NCBI GenBank assembly: GCA_964649795.1
Contig: CAZYQY010000003.1
Coordinates: forward strand, 1-52,167
Source of the DNA: JABMPX01 sp964649795
GTDB lineage: Bacteria; Patescibacteriota; Minisyncoccia; Portnoybacterales; UBA2143
Direction: 5' to 3'
Length of the DNA: 52,167 nucleotides
Shown here: positions 42,074 to 49,286 of the stretch, piece by piece
Layout: each line of letters opens with the position of its first letter
Numbering within the stretch: position 1 is the stretch's first letter
Made by a program: the position numbers and the translations under genes
The notes under the pieces: generated by a model
What the model was told of the DNA's origin: nothing
The model's input: only the letters and a program-made list of their open reading frames with translations
The model's database searches: none

Positions 42074-42697
42074 TTATCTACTATAATATTCAATAATCAT
42101 ACTTATTTCGCCAAATTCGCTTAAATTATCTATCTTAGGCTCATCTTTTATTTTCCCTTCTATTTTTTTCTTATCCAGAGAAAGCCATTCTGAAGTTTCG
42201 TATTTTTTAAGCGATATTTCCATGTTTTTGAAAAGAGCAAGCTTTTTGCTTTTTTCTTTGATTTTAATAACATCTCCTTTTTTGACTTGATAAGAAGGGA
42301 TATTTATTTTTCGCTGATTAACTGAAATATGGCCGTGGTTGACTATTTGTCTGGCTAGCCTTCTTGACTTGGCCCAGCCAAAACGGAAAACAACATTATC
42401 TAAACGTGCTTCCAGTTTTCTTATAAAAAGCTCTTCTTTGTCTCCTTTTTGTTTTACAATTTCCTTAAAGTATTTTTTAAATTGATGTTCTGAAACACCG
42501 TAAGCATAACGAACTTTTTGTTTTTCGGCTAATTGCTGGCCATATTCTGACATTCTCCTTCTAAAGGATTTGCCATGAACCCCAGGAGGATAAGGCCTTC
42601 GAGTCATAGCGCATTTTTGACTAAAACAACGCTCTCCCTTAAGGAAAAGTTTCTGACCAGCTCTTCTGCATTTTTTACATTTAGAATCAAATATCAT
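42074..42697 (-). CDS. rpsD: 30S ribosomal protein S4
   Basis: A 207-residue S4. The N-terminal zinc-type cluster CKKCRRAG ... CFSQKCAM is present, so this is the zinc-binding (C+) form. RRPYPPGVHGKSFRRRMSEY and the S4 RNA-binding domain LDNVVFRFGWAKSRRLARQI (shown as LDNVVFRFGWAKSRRLAR) follow. Primary 16S binder; in E. coli it represses its operon. Confidence 0.97.
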   Translation of the reverse strand: MIFDSKCKKCRRAGQKLFLKGERCFSQKCAMTRRPYPPGVHGKSFRRRMSEYGQQLAEKQKVRYAYGVSEHQFKKYFKEIVKQKGDKEELFIRKLEARLDNVVFRFGWAKSRRLARQIVNHGHISVNQRKINIPSYQVKKGDVIKIKEKSKKLALFKNMEISLKKYETSEWLSLDKKKIEGKIKDEPKIDNLSEFGEISMIIEYYSR

Positions 42698-42708
42698 ACT
42701 AAATTTAT

Positions 42709-43179
42709 TTATACTCTCCTTGGTTTGCGTGGACGACAGCCATTATGCGGGACAGGAGTAATGTCTCTAATTTTGCTTATTTCTAAACCATGATTAACAA
42801 AAGCGCGAATTGCCGCATCTCTGCCACTGCCAACTCCCTTGACAAAAACCCATATTTCTCTAAGATTTGCATCTCTTACTTTTTCAAGCAATGATTCAAC
42901 TACTTTTGAAGCAGCAAAAGGAGTGGCCTTTTTGGGACCCTTAAAGCCAACCGCTCCTGAACTAGACCAAGCTATAATATTTCCCTGCATATCAGTTAAA
43001 GTAACAATTGTGTTGTTGTAGGTAGATTTTATGTAAACTTTGGCACTTCGAAGTTCGCCAAGTTTATTCTTGCTTTTTGTCTTTTTTGGTTGAGTTGATT
43101 TAGCAATTTTTTTCTCAGTTGCTTCAGTTTCTTTCAAAATCTCATCTTCGGTTTTTTTGATTATTCTTTTTTTGCCCAT
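42709..43179 (-). CDS. rpsK: 30S ribosomal protein S11
   Basis: A 156-residue S11. About 40 residues of Lys/Glu-rich N-terminal extension precede the normal domain at AKVYIKSTYNNTIVTLTD; GSGRDAAIRAF and TPVPHNGCRPRKPRRV end it. It forms the platform with S6/S18 near the mRNA exit. Between rpsM and rpsD in the standard order. Confidence 0.97.
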   Translation of the reverse strand: MGKKRIIKKTEDEILKETEATEKKIAKSTQPKKTKSKNKLGELRSAKVYIKSTYNNTIVTLTDMQGNIIAWSSSGAVGFKGPKKATPFAASKVVESLLEKVRDANLREIWVFVKGVGSGRDAAIRAFVNHGLEISKIRDITPVPHNGCRPRKPRRV

Positions 43180-43196
43180 ACGAAATTTATCTTAAA

Positions 43197-43586
43197 TTAT
43201 GTTTTTTCAGCGGCCTTTTTGCGTCCGCTGCTAATAGTTCTTCTGACATTACCACGAACTGTTCTTGTATTTGTTTTGGTTCTTTGCCCCCTAGCTGGTA
43301 ATCCTTTGCTGTGTCGAATCCCTCGATAACATCCAATGTCTTTTAATCGCTTAATACTAATCATTCTTTCCTGTCTTAATTCTCCTTCTGTTTTATACTC
43401 TTTTTCAATAATTCCCCGTAAAAGATTAATTTCCTTTTCTGATAATTTATTTGTTTTCGTATCAGGATTTATTTTAGCTTTAGATAAAATACTTTTACTC
43501 AAAGAATGCCCTATGCCAAAAACATAGGTCAAAGCAATTTCTATTCTTTTGTTATCTGGAATATTAACTCCGGCTATCCGCGGCAT
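43197..43586 (-). CDS. rpsM: 30S ribosomal protein S13
   Basis: A 129-residue S13. PRIAGVNIPDNKRIEIALTY opens it, YRGIRHSKGLPARGQRTKTN lies in the core, and a basic tail NVRRTISSGRKKAAEKT contacts the P-site tRNA region. Normal length; starts 23 nt after rpmJ. Confidence 0.98.
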   Translation of the reverse strand: MPRIAGVNIPDNKRIEIALTYVFGIGHSLSKSILSKAKINPDTKTNKLSEKEINLLRGIIEKEYKTEGELRQERMISIKRLKDIGCYRGIRHSKGLPARGQRTKTNTRTVRGNVRRTISSGRKKAAEKT

Positions 43587-43609
43587 ATGAATATAATTTC
43601 TAATTTTAT

Positions 43610-43726
43610 TTATCCTTGCCTTTGTTTGTGCTTAGGATTTTTTTTACAAATAACATAAACCCGACCTTTACGTCGGACAATTTTGCAATGAGCGCAAATT
43701 TTTTTAACAGAGGCGCGTACTTTCAT
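43610..43726 (-). CDS. rpmJ: 50S ribosomal protein L36
   Basis: A 38-residue gene. It reads MKVRASVKKICAHCKIVRR and ends NPKHKQRQG, with zinc ligands C11, C14, C27 and His33 of the C+ form. It sits between infA and rpsM in the usual place. Confidence 0.97.
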   Translation of the reverse strand: MKVRASVKKICAHCKIVRRKGRVYVICKKNPKHKQRQG

Positions 43727-43736
43727 AATCTATATA

Positions 43737-43958
43737 TTACTTTTCCCTATAAACAATTCTTCCTTTTGTATCGTCGTAAGGGCTCATTTCTAATTTTACC
43801 TTGTCACCAACAAGTACCCGAATGCGATACAGCCGCATACGGCCTGAAAGATGAGCTAAAATTTCTTTGCCATCTTCTAGTTTAACCTTAAAATTAAGAT
43901 TAGGCAAACTTTCAATTATAATCCCTTCTTGATTAATTGTTTCTTTAGATTGAGGCAC
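43737..43958 (-). CDS. infA: Translation initiation factor IF-1
   Basis: A 73-residue OB-fold protein: EGIIIESLPNLNFKVKLEDG, ILAHLSGRMRLYRIRVLVGD and the usual SPYD end. It binds the A-site of the 30S subunit at initiation. The start codon is GTG 43958. No Shine-Dalgarno: the promoter at 43965-43993 begins transcription on the G of GTG, so the mRNA is predicted leaderless. Confidence 0.97.
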   Translation of the reverse strand: MPQSKETINQEGIIIESLPNLNFKVKLEDGKEILAHLSGRMRLYRIRVLVGDKVKLEMSPYDDTKGRIVYREK

Positions 43959-43964
43959 TTTTAT

Positions 43965-43993
43965 ATACTAAACAATAAATAAAAATTAGTCAA
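43965..43993 (-). promoter_or_regulatory. Promoter giving a leaderless infA mRNA
   Basis: TTGACT (43988-43993), 17 nt, TAGTAT (43965-43970) on the minus strand; -10 edge exactly 7 nt from GTG 43958. The -35 box overlaps the end of the upstream gene. Confidence 0.75.
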
Positions 43994-45722
43994 TGATTAT
44001 TTTAATTTTCTTTTCTTGAGATGGTATTCGCTTAACCCAAAATGGCCAAAAACTAACTTTGGCTTCTTTAATCTCTTCCAAACTACTTAAATATCCCCTT
44101 ACATCCAGTTCATTTAAACCAATTAAATCCTTTTTTAATGATTGGCTATCTATTTTCCAAGCTATTTCTTCCTCTACAAATAAAGGAAAGGAAACTTCTT
44201 GTTTCTCCCAATCAATAATTAATTCTCCTATTTTAATTTGCTGTGTTTCCAAAAGGGTCGTTTTGTTTTCAGAAATTTGAGAAACTATATTTAAATCAAT
44301 TAAGTTTTTTAAATCTTCTTCGTTAAAAAGAAAGGCCTTAATTTTTGCTTTTATCTCTATTGTGAATTTATCCGCTTCATCTCCTTCTTTGTTATCAGAA
44401 GATACTTTGATTACTTCTTCTTTTAATTCTTCCTCAATTATTTTTAAATCAGTTGGGATTTGCTCTTGAAAGGCCTGTTTAACTTCGTTTTTTACTTCTT
44501 CGGTTAAGCTCTCTTCTGCTTTTTCAATATCTTCAGCAGAAATTACTTTTACTTTACCAACATATCCCCCTTCCATGCTTTTTTCCGATTTTCCGTAAAA
44601 ACTAGCATATTTAGGCGATCCTTTAAAGCCAGGGATATTAAAATTAGCTGGACTTATATTATAGCTTTCTCCGGAATCATCAGCTATTACTTCTACTTCA
44701 ATGTTACTGGAAACAATTTTACCTTCTTCTATTTTAGCTCCTGGAACAGTTAGAGCTTTAGTTGTTCTAAAAATTTTTCCTTCTGGAGATTCAAAACGAG
44801 TTCTAGCCAGTAATGGCTGCGGATCAGAACTGTATTCGTTATAGATAGTAATAAATCCTTCTGCCTTTTCATTTAATTGCTTTTCTCCAGTAGATGAAAA
44901 TTCTCTTTTTTTTGTTTTTTCTACTTCGATTTCCTGAAGAGGAATTTTATTTAAACTTTTATCAATTTGAGAAACATCTCTAGAGCCAATAACCATTAAA
45001 TCAAAACTCATTTTTTCTGTCTTTGGCGAAATGACTATTTCAGTAGTCGGCAGGATTAAATAACTAACTAAACCCGCCATCAAAATAGCTATAATAATAA
45101 ATGCAAAGAAGAATTTAGGCCATTTTGAAACAGATGGCTCTTGTTCATTTGGAAAAATCTCTTCTTTTACTTCTTCTAAAAGAGGAGCTTTTTCAATCTC
45201 TGGTTTTTTCTCTGGAAAAGGACGATAAGGAGAACTTACTTTAACTTTCCCTATCGGATTTATAATATCAGCCATTTTCCTTTTCTGATCTTGAGAATGC
45301 ATGTTAGATAAAGAAGATTCTGAATTATTTCTCTTTGACTTCAGAAAAGCAAAGGGCTTGCTTAATCTCTCTCCTGGTTTTAATTCTTTAATTAAATAAC
45401 TAATCATATTTTTCTTGCTTTGTCTTGTTTCTTCAATAATATCCTGTTCTTCCTGAATCATTTCCACTGGAATGTCTTTTTCTTTTTTAATGTCAAAGCC
45501 TATTTTTTCAGCCGCTTCAATATCCAAGCCATTTGGAACAATAAGAGTAACTTTTTTATCTGAATTATCTGCTTCCCTTTTAAGCAATCTTAAATTAATT
45601 GAGCTCTGCCAAAGCTGGGCGCCAATAGGAACAACTAAATTAACTTCTTCTGATTCAGCTTTAATCAATTTATCAATAATAGAGACGATTTCTTCGTCTG
45701 GCTCAATATATATATTTTCCAT
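43986..45722 (-). CDS. Baseplate-J-like bitopic membrane protein
   Basis: A 578-residue protein. Residues 1-80 form a small alpha/beta domain (IYIEPDEEIVSIIDKL ... VNLVVPIGAQL). A disordered charged linker leads to one membrane helix at about 203-224, then about 350 extracytoplasmic residues rich in beta-strand and Glu/Lys coiled parts. I recall this layout in CPR and Chloroflexi/Actinobacteria proteins annotated as baseplate J/gp47-like; that label is structural and not evidence of phage origin. It follows the FtsA-like gene by 14 nt, so the cytoplasmic domain may dock to it (inference). Confidence 0.72.
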   Translation of the reverse strand: MENIYIEPDEEIVSIIDKLIKAESEEVNLVVPIGAQLWQSSINLRLLKREADNSDKKVTLIVPNGLDIEAAEKIGFDIKKEKDIPVEMIQEEQDIIEETRQSKKNMISYLIKELKPGERLSKPFAFLKSKRNNSESSLSNMHSQDQKRKMADIINPIGKVKVSSPYRPFPEKKPEIEKAPLLEEVKEEIFPNEQEPSVSKWPKFFFAFIIIAILMAGLVSYLILPTTEIVISPKTEKMSFDLMVIGSRDVSQIDKSLNKIPLQEIEVEKTKKREFSSTGEKQLNEKAEGFITIYNEYSSDPQPLLARTRFESPEGKIFRTTKALTVPGAKIEEGKIVSSNIEVEVIADDSGESYNISPANFNIPGFKGSPKYASFYGKSEKSMEGGYVGKVKVISAEDIEKAEESLTEEVKNEVKQAFQEQIPTDLKIIEEELKEEVIKVSSDNKEGDEADKFTIEIKAKIKAFLFNEEDLKNLIDLNIVSQISENKTTLLETQQIKIGELIIDWEKQEVSFPLFVEEEIAWKIDSQSLKKDLIGLNELDVRGYLSSLEEIKEAKVSFWPFWVKRIPSQEKKIKIIID

Positions 45723-45736
45723 ATATTTAAAATTTT

Positions 45737-47029
45737 TTATCTCATCATTCTAATCACTTGACGTAAAATAGGCGACATAACATTTTTTTCATCAACAGCT
45801 GATTCCAGAGCTAAGCTGGCTAAAGCCAAAGGGGTAATATTCTCCGGTCCTTTTAAAATTCCGGTTTGATCAGTAATATTTTCGATTTGATTGGAACGAA
45901 TAAATTTTATCTGCAAAGGATTATCAAATGGGAATTTTTTTATCCATTGGTTTTGAACAACATCTTTTTTAAAAACATTTCTAATCCCAGGCAATAAGCT
46001 TCCTCCTCCGCAAAGCAGAATTAAAGAAGGGAAAAATTGGACATATTCTGATTCAGAGTTTTTTGCTGGTTGGTTCTGATTAAATTCTTCTAAAATTAAT
46101 TCAACTCCGTTAAGCCAAATATCTATATCCCTCTTAAGAATTTCTCCTATTTTCCGCTGGACGCTTTGGCTAAACTGTTTATGAGCATGCTTTATTTTTA
46201 TCTCTTCTGCTTCGTTTAGGCCAAGGTCAAATGTTTGGCAAAGTCTATTGGTAAAGGTCTGGCCAGCCAATGCAAAACTTTTTATCCCTTCTACTCTGTT
46301 TTGTCGAACTAAAGCAATATCAGTTGTTCCACCGCCAATATCAATAAACACAGCTCCACTTCTTGGATTAAAGCTTGATGATTTTGTTAAAGCATATGGT
46401 TCAGCAATAATAGAAAGTAGTTTCAGTCCTAATTTGTGAGCGATATTCTCCAAGGCGCTTAAATGAACTAGAGGAGCATAAATATTAAAAATACTTAAAA
46501 AAACCTCTTTGCCTTGAAAATCTAATGGATTAGTTACTTCATAATTGTCAATACGAATCTCTGGAATTAGAGCATTAATTAATCTAATCTCAACTTCTGG
46601 TTGGCCTGTTTCCAATGACAATTGAGAACGAATTTTATCAAAAGCCCTCCATTGGATTTTCTGAATAATATTTTTTATCTCGGCTAAATCAATCCTTTGT
46701 TCTGGGTTATTTCTTTGATAAATAAAATCAGTTGTCGCTCCTTTAATAAACTCTCCAGCAATGCCGATAACTACTTTGTTAGGCTTTATTCGCGACATCT
46801 GAACAGCTTGTTCAACCGCTCTTCTGCAAGTAAAAGATACTCCATCAATATTAGCCACTGCTCCGGCCCTCATATTGTTTGCTAATTGCTTTTCGCGGCC
46901 AACTCCAATAATTGCACCCTGTTCTTTATTTATTTCCAGAATTAATGCTTTAACAAATTCTGTGCCAATATCCAATGCCAATAAATACTCTTTCTTAGAT
47001 TTAGCCCTTTTTCTAAAAAACAACCCCAT
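45737..47029 (-). CDS. FtsA/PilM-like actin-fold ATPase
   Basis: A 430-residue actin-fold protein. The phosphate-1 motif is ALDIGTEFVKALI near 18-30; an FtsA-type 1C (SHS2) region follows (VVIGIAGEFIKG ... ALIPEIRIDNYEV); then VFIDIGGGTTDIALV and LILLCGGGSLLPGI. It ends in a basic helix, SPILRQVIRMMR, that could serve as the membrane-targeting helix of FtsA. Known relatives anchor FtsZ or build type IV pili. No ftsZ is near. Promoter 47036-47064 predicts a leaderless mRNA from ATG 47029. Confidence 0.83.
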   Translation of the reverse strand: MGLFFRKRAKSKKEYLLALDIGTEFVKALILEINKEQGAIIGVGREKQLANNMRAGAVANIDGVSFTCRRAVEQAVQMSRIKPNKVVIGIAGEFIKGATTDFIYQRNNPEQRIDLAEIKNIIQKIQWRAFDKIRSQLSLETGQPEVEIRLINALIPEIRIDNYEVTNPLDFQGKEVFLSIFNIYAPLVHLSALENIAHKLGLKLLSIIAEPYALTKSSSFNPRSGAVFIDIGGGTTDIALVRQNRVEGIKSFALAGQTFTNRLCQTFDLGLNEAEEIKIKHAHKQFSQSVQRKIGEILKRDIDIWLNGVELILEEFNQNQPAKNSESEYVQFFPSLILLCGGGSLLPGIRNVFKKDVVQNQWIKKFPFDNPLQIKFIRSNQIENITDQTGILKGPENITPLALASLALESAVDEKNVMSPILRQVIRMMR

Positions 47030-47035
47030 ATTTAT

Positions 47036-47064
47036 ATTTTACAATAACTCTTTACTAATAACAA
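47036..47064 (-). promoter_or_regulatory. Promoter giving a leaderless FtsA-like mRNA
   Basis: TTGTTA (47059-47064), 17 nt, TAAAAT (47036-47041) on the minus strand; -10 edge exactly 7 nt from ATG 47029. Confidence 0.65.
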
Positions 47065-47081
47065 CTAATATCTGTTAATAA

Positions 47082-48821
47082 TTATTCTAAAATTGCCTTG
47101 ATCCTGCGCACACCAGCGCTAGATGATTGCTCTTTTTTAATTTTAAAATGGCTAAGTTGTCCTGTTTTCTCAACATGCGGACCAGCGCAAATTTCCCTGG
47201 ATATTTCTGAAATAGTATAGACCTTAACTCTTTCTCCATACTTTGATTCAAAAATACCTGTTGCTCCTTGTTCTCTTGCCTGGTCCAAAGACATTTCTTC
47301 ACATTTGACTTCTAAATCCTGTTCTATGACCTTATTAACAAAATCTTCTATTTGCTCTTTCTGCTCTTCTGTTAATTTTTCATTATAGGAAAAATCAAAA
47401 CGCAATCGTTCAGGAGTAATATTACTGCCTTTTTGAGTAACATGCTCGCCTAAAACTTTTCGCAAAGCAGCTAAAAGCAAATGAGCTGCTGTATGAAGTT
47501 TTTTAGTTTCTTCACTATTATCAGCCAATCCGCTCTTAAATTTGCCAGCAGCAGCTGTTCTTGAAAGCTCCTGATGCTTTTTCATTTGTTCATTAAACTT
47601 TTCTATATCTATTTTTCTTCCTTTTTCTTTTGCCAATTCTTGAGTCATTTCAATTGGAAAACCATAGGTTGAAAACAGTATAAAAGCATCTATTCCTTTT
47701 TCAAACTCTCTTAATCCCCTTTCTAATGTTTTTTTAAATTTCTGTTCTTCCTCATCTAAATTATTAAAAATAAATTCTTTATTTTTCTCTAATTCAGGAT
47801 AAGTATCCTTGTAATCCTTAATTACTATTTCAGCTATTTCTTTGGTCCATAAATCATTTTTAATCTCAAGCTCACGGCCGTATCTGATTGCTCGCCTGAT
47901 TAATCGGCGAACTACATATCCCTGGTCAAGATTAGAAGGAACTATATTTTTATCGTCAGCCATAATAAAAACAGATGCTTTGATGTGATCAGCGATTATT
48001 CTTATTGCCTTAGTGATTTTGTCTGATTCATCGTATCCCTTCCCTGATAATTCTTCAATTTTATTAATCTGGTTAATAAACAATTCTGTCTTATAATCAT
48101 CGTCTAAATTGTTTAATACAGCTAAAGTTCTTTCTAACCCCATTCCTGTATCAACATTTTTCTGCTCTAATGGCTCGAATTTACCATCTGCGGTCTTGTT
48201 ATATTCCATAAAAACATCATTCCATATTTCTACCCATCGCTTATCTTTTGGATTAAATTCTTTTGGCGCTTTTTCTTTATTGTCATTCCAATAAAATATT
48301 TCTGTATCTGGGCCACAAGGACCTGTTTGTCCAGCTGGACCCCACCAATTATTATCTTTGCCTAACTGAATAATCATTTTTTCTGAAATGCCTAAAGATT
48401 TCCAAATATCAATTGATTCCTTATCTAAAGGAGCATCTTCATTTCCTTCAAAAACAGAAATTGCCAAACGTTCAATAGGAATATTTAAATTTTTAGTCAA
48501 AAACTCAAAACTCCATTCAATAGCTTCTTTTTTAAAATAGTCACCTAAAGACCAGTTTCCTAGCATTTCAAAAAAGGTATGATGATAAGCATCGCCAACT
48601 TCTTCAATATCTATTGTCCGAATGCATTCCTGGACACTTACTAAACGATTACTCTGCGGATGCTTTTCTCCCATTAAATAAGGAACTAATGGGTGCATTC
48701 CTGCGGATATAAAAAGGGTTGTAGGATCATTTTCTGGAATTAAAGAAGCGCTAGGAATAACAGCGTGATTTTTTGATTTGAAAAAATCCAGATATTTTTG
48801 TCTAATTTCTTGAGAAGTCAT
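47082..48821 (-). CDS. alaS: Alanyl-tRNA synthetase, short form without C-terminal domain
   Basis: A 579-residue class II synthetase. The catalytic core (SAGMHPLVPYLMG, FFEMLGNWSLGDYFKKEAI shortened as FEMLGNWSLGDYFK, TGMGLERTLAVL), the tRNA-recognition helices and the editing domain with HTAAH and CAGPHVEKTG are intact. It stops at GVRRIKAILE, right after the editing domain, lacking the oligomerisation/C-Ala (DHHA1) domain of standard enzymes (about 870 residues). The stop codon is clean, so this looks genuine rather than a frameshift. First gene of the run into the ribosomal cluster, with a leaderless-type promoter. Confidence 0.96.
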   Translation of the reverse strand: MTSQEIRQKYLDFFKSKNHAVIPSASLIPENDPTTLFISAGMHPLVPYLMGEKHPQSNRLVSVQECIRTIDIEEVGDAYHHTFFEMLGNWSLGDYFKKEAIEWSFEFLTKNLNIPIERLAISVFEGNEDAPLDKESIDIWKSLGISEKMIIQLGKDNNWWGPAGQTGPCGPDTEIFYWNDNKEKAPKEFNPKDKRWVEIWNDVFMEYNKTADGKFEPLEQKNVDTGMGLERTLAVLNNLDDDYKTELFINQINKIEELSGKGYDESDKITKAIRIIADHIKASVFIMADDKNIVPSNLDQGYVVRRLIRRAIRYGRELEIKNDLWTKEIAEIVIKDYKDTYPELEKNKEFIFNNLDEEEQKFKKTLERGLREFEKGIDAFILFSTYGFPIEMTQELAKEKGRKIDIEKFNEQMKKHQELSRTAAAGKFKSGLADNSEETKKLHTAAHLLLAALRKVLGEHVTQKGSNITPERLRFDFSYNEKLTEEQKEQIEDFVNKVIEQDLEVKCEEMSLDQAREQGATGIFESKYGERVKVYTISEISREICAGPHVEKTGQLSHFKIKKEQSSSAGVRRIKAILE

Positions 48822-48827
48822 AATATC

Positions 48828-48856
48828 ATTTTATCTTGTTTTAGATTTTCCTTCAA
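48828..48856 (-). promoter_or_regulatory. Promoter giving a leaderless alaS mRNA
   Basis: TTGAAG (48851-48856), 17 nt, TAAAAT (48828-48833) on the minus strand; -10 edge exactly 7 nt from ATG 48821. Confidence 0.65.
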
Positions 48857-48872
48857 GGTCCAAATAATAAAG

Positions 48873-48930
48873 AATAATCCTTAAAATTGCATCCTTTTGC
48901 AAAAGGATATATATAATCTTAAGGGTTGTT
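48873..48930. repeat. Palindrome with TTTTGCAAAA centre
   Basis: Outer arms AATAATCCTTAA / TTAAGGGTTGTT and inner ATCCTTTTGCAAAAGGAT. The centre resembles that of the 60-nt family. It lies after the holin-like gene and before alaS and may end transcription of the former. Confidence 0.6.
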
Positions 48931-48936
48931 TTTTAA

Positions 48937-49188
48937 TTACTCCTCTGATTTAATAAATTTGTTATACAGCCAGGCAAAAATCCAGCCGCCGATAAAACCA
49001 TCTATAAAACCCCAGATTAAACCAATAAAGGCTCCTGCATAACTAATTGAATAGCCAAAATAGAATTTATCAAGCAAGGCTAAGGTATTGCCGCCACCGC
49101 GGAATATTACCCAAAAAGTCGCCACAAAAATAATTAAGCCCCACAAAATGCCACAGGTTAAACCAAAAGCTTTTTTATTTAATTTCAT
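48937..49188 (-). CDS. Small two-helix membrane protein (bacteriophage-holin-like)
   Basis: An 83-residue protein with a Lys start (MKLNKKAF) and hydrophobic segments at about 8-30 and 50-75, joined by GGGNTLALLDKFYFGYSIS. The SYAGAFIGLIWGFIDGFIGG pattern resembles small CPR proteins often labelled phage holin. No lysis or phage gene is nearby, so a phage role is doubtful. An AAGGGGGTGAG ribosome site lies 6 nt before ATG 49188. Confidence 0.75.
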   Translation of the reverse strand: MKLNKKAFGLTCGILWGLIIFVATFWVIFRGGGNTLALLDKFYFGYSISYAGAFIGLIWGFIDGFIGGWIFAWLYNKFIKSEE

Positions 49189-49242
49189 TTTTTCTCACCC
49201 CCTTTCGCAAATTTTCTCTAAAATTTATTTTAGTTAGAAAAT

Positions 49243-49281
49243 TTAGCGTCCGCCGAAGCCCGTAGGGCGAAGGCAGACTAA
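49243..49281. repeat. GC-rich hairpin, possible terminator
   Basis: TTAG-GTC-GCC-GCCC stem parts with GTA loop (TTAGCGTCCGCCGAAGCCC against GGGCGAAGGCAGACTAA). It directly follows the minus-strand Cys-rich gene. Its GC content stands out. Confidence 0.7.
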
Positions 49282-49286
49282 ACCCT

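Noticed and set aside
48937..49188. Prophage remnant based on the holin-like protein
   Set aside because: No other phage gene is nearby and similar small membrane proteins are common in CPR genomes.
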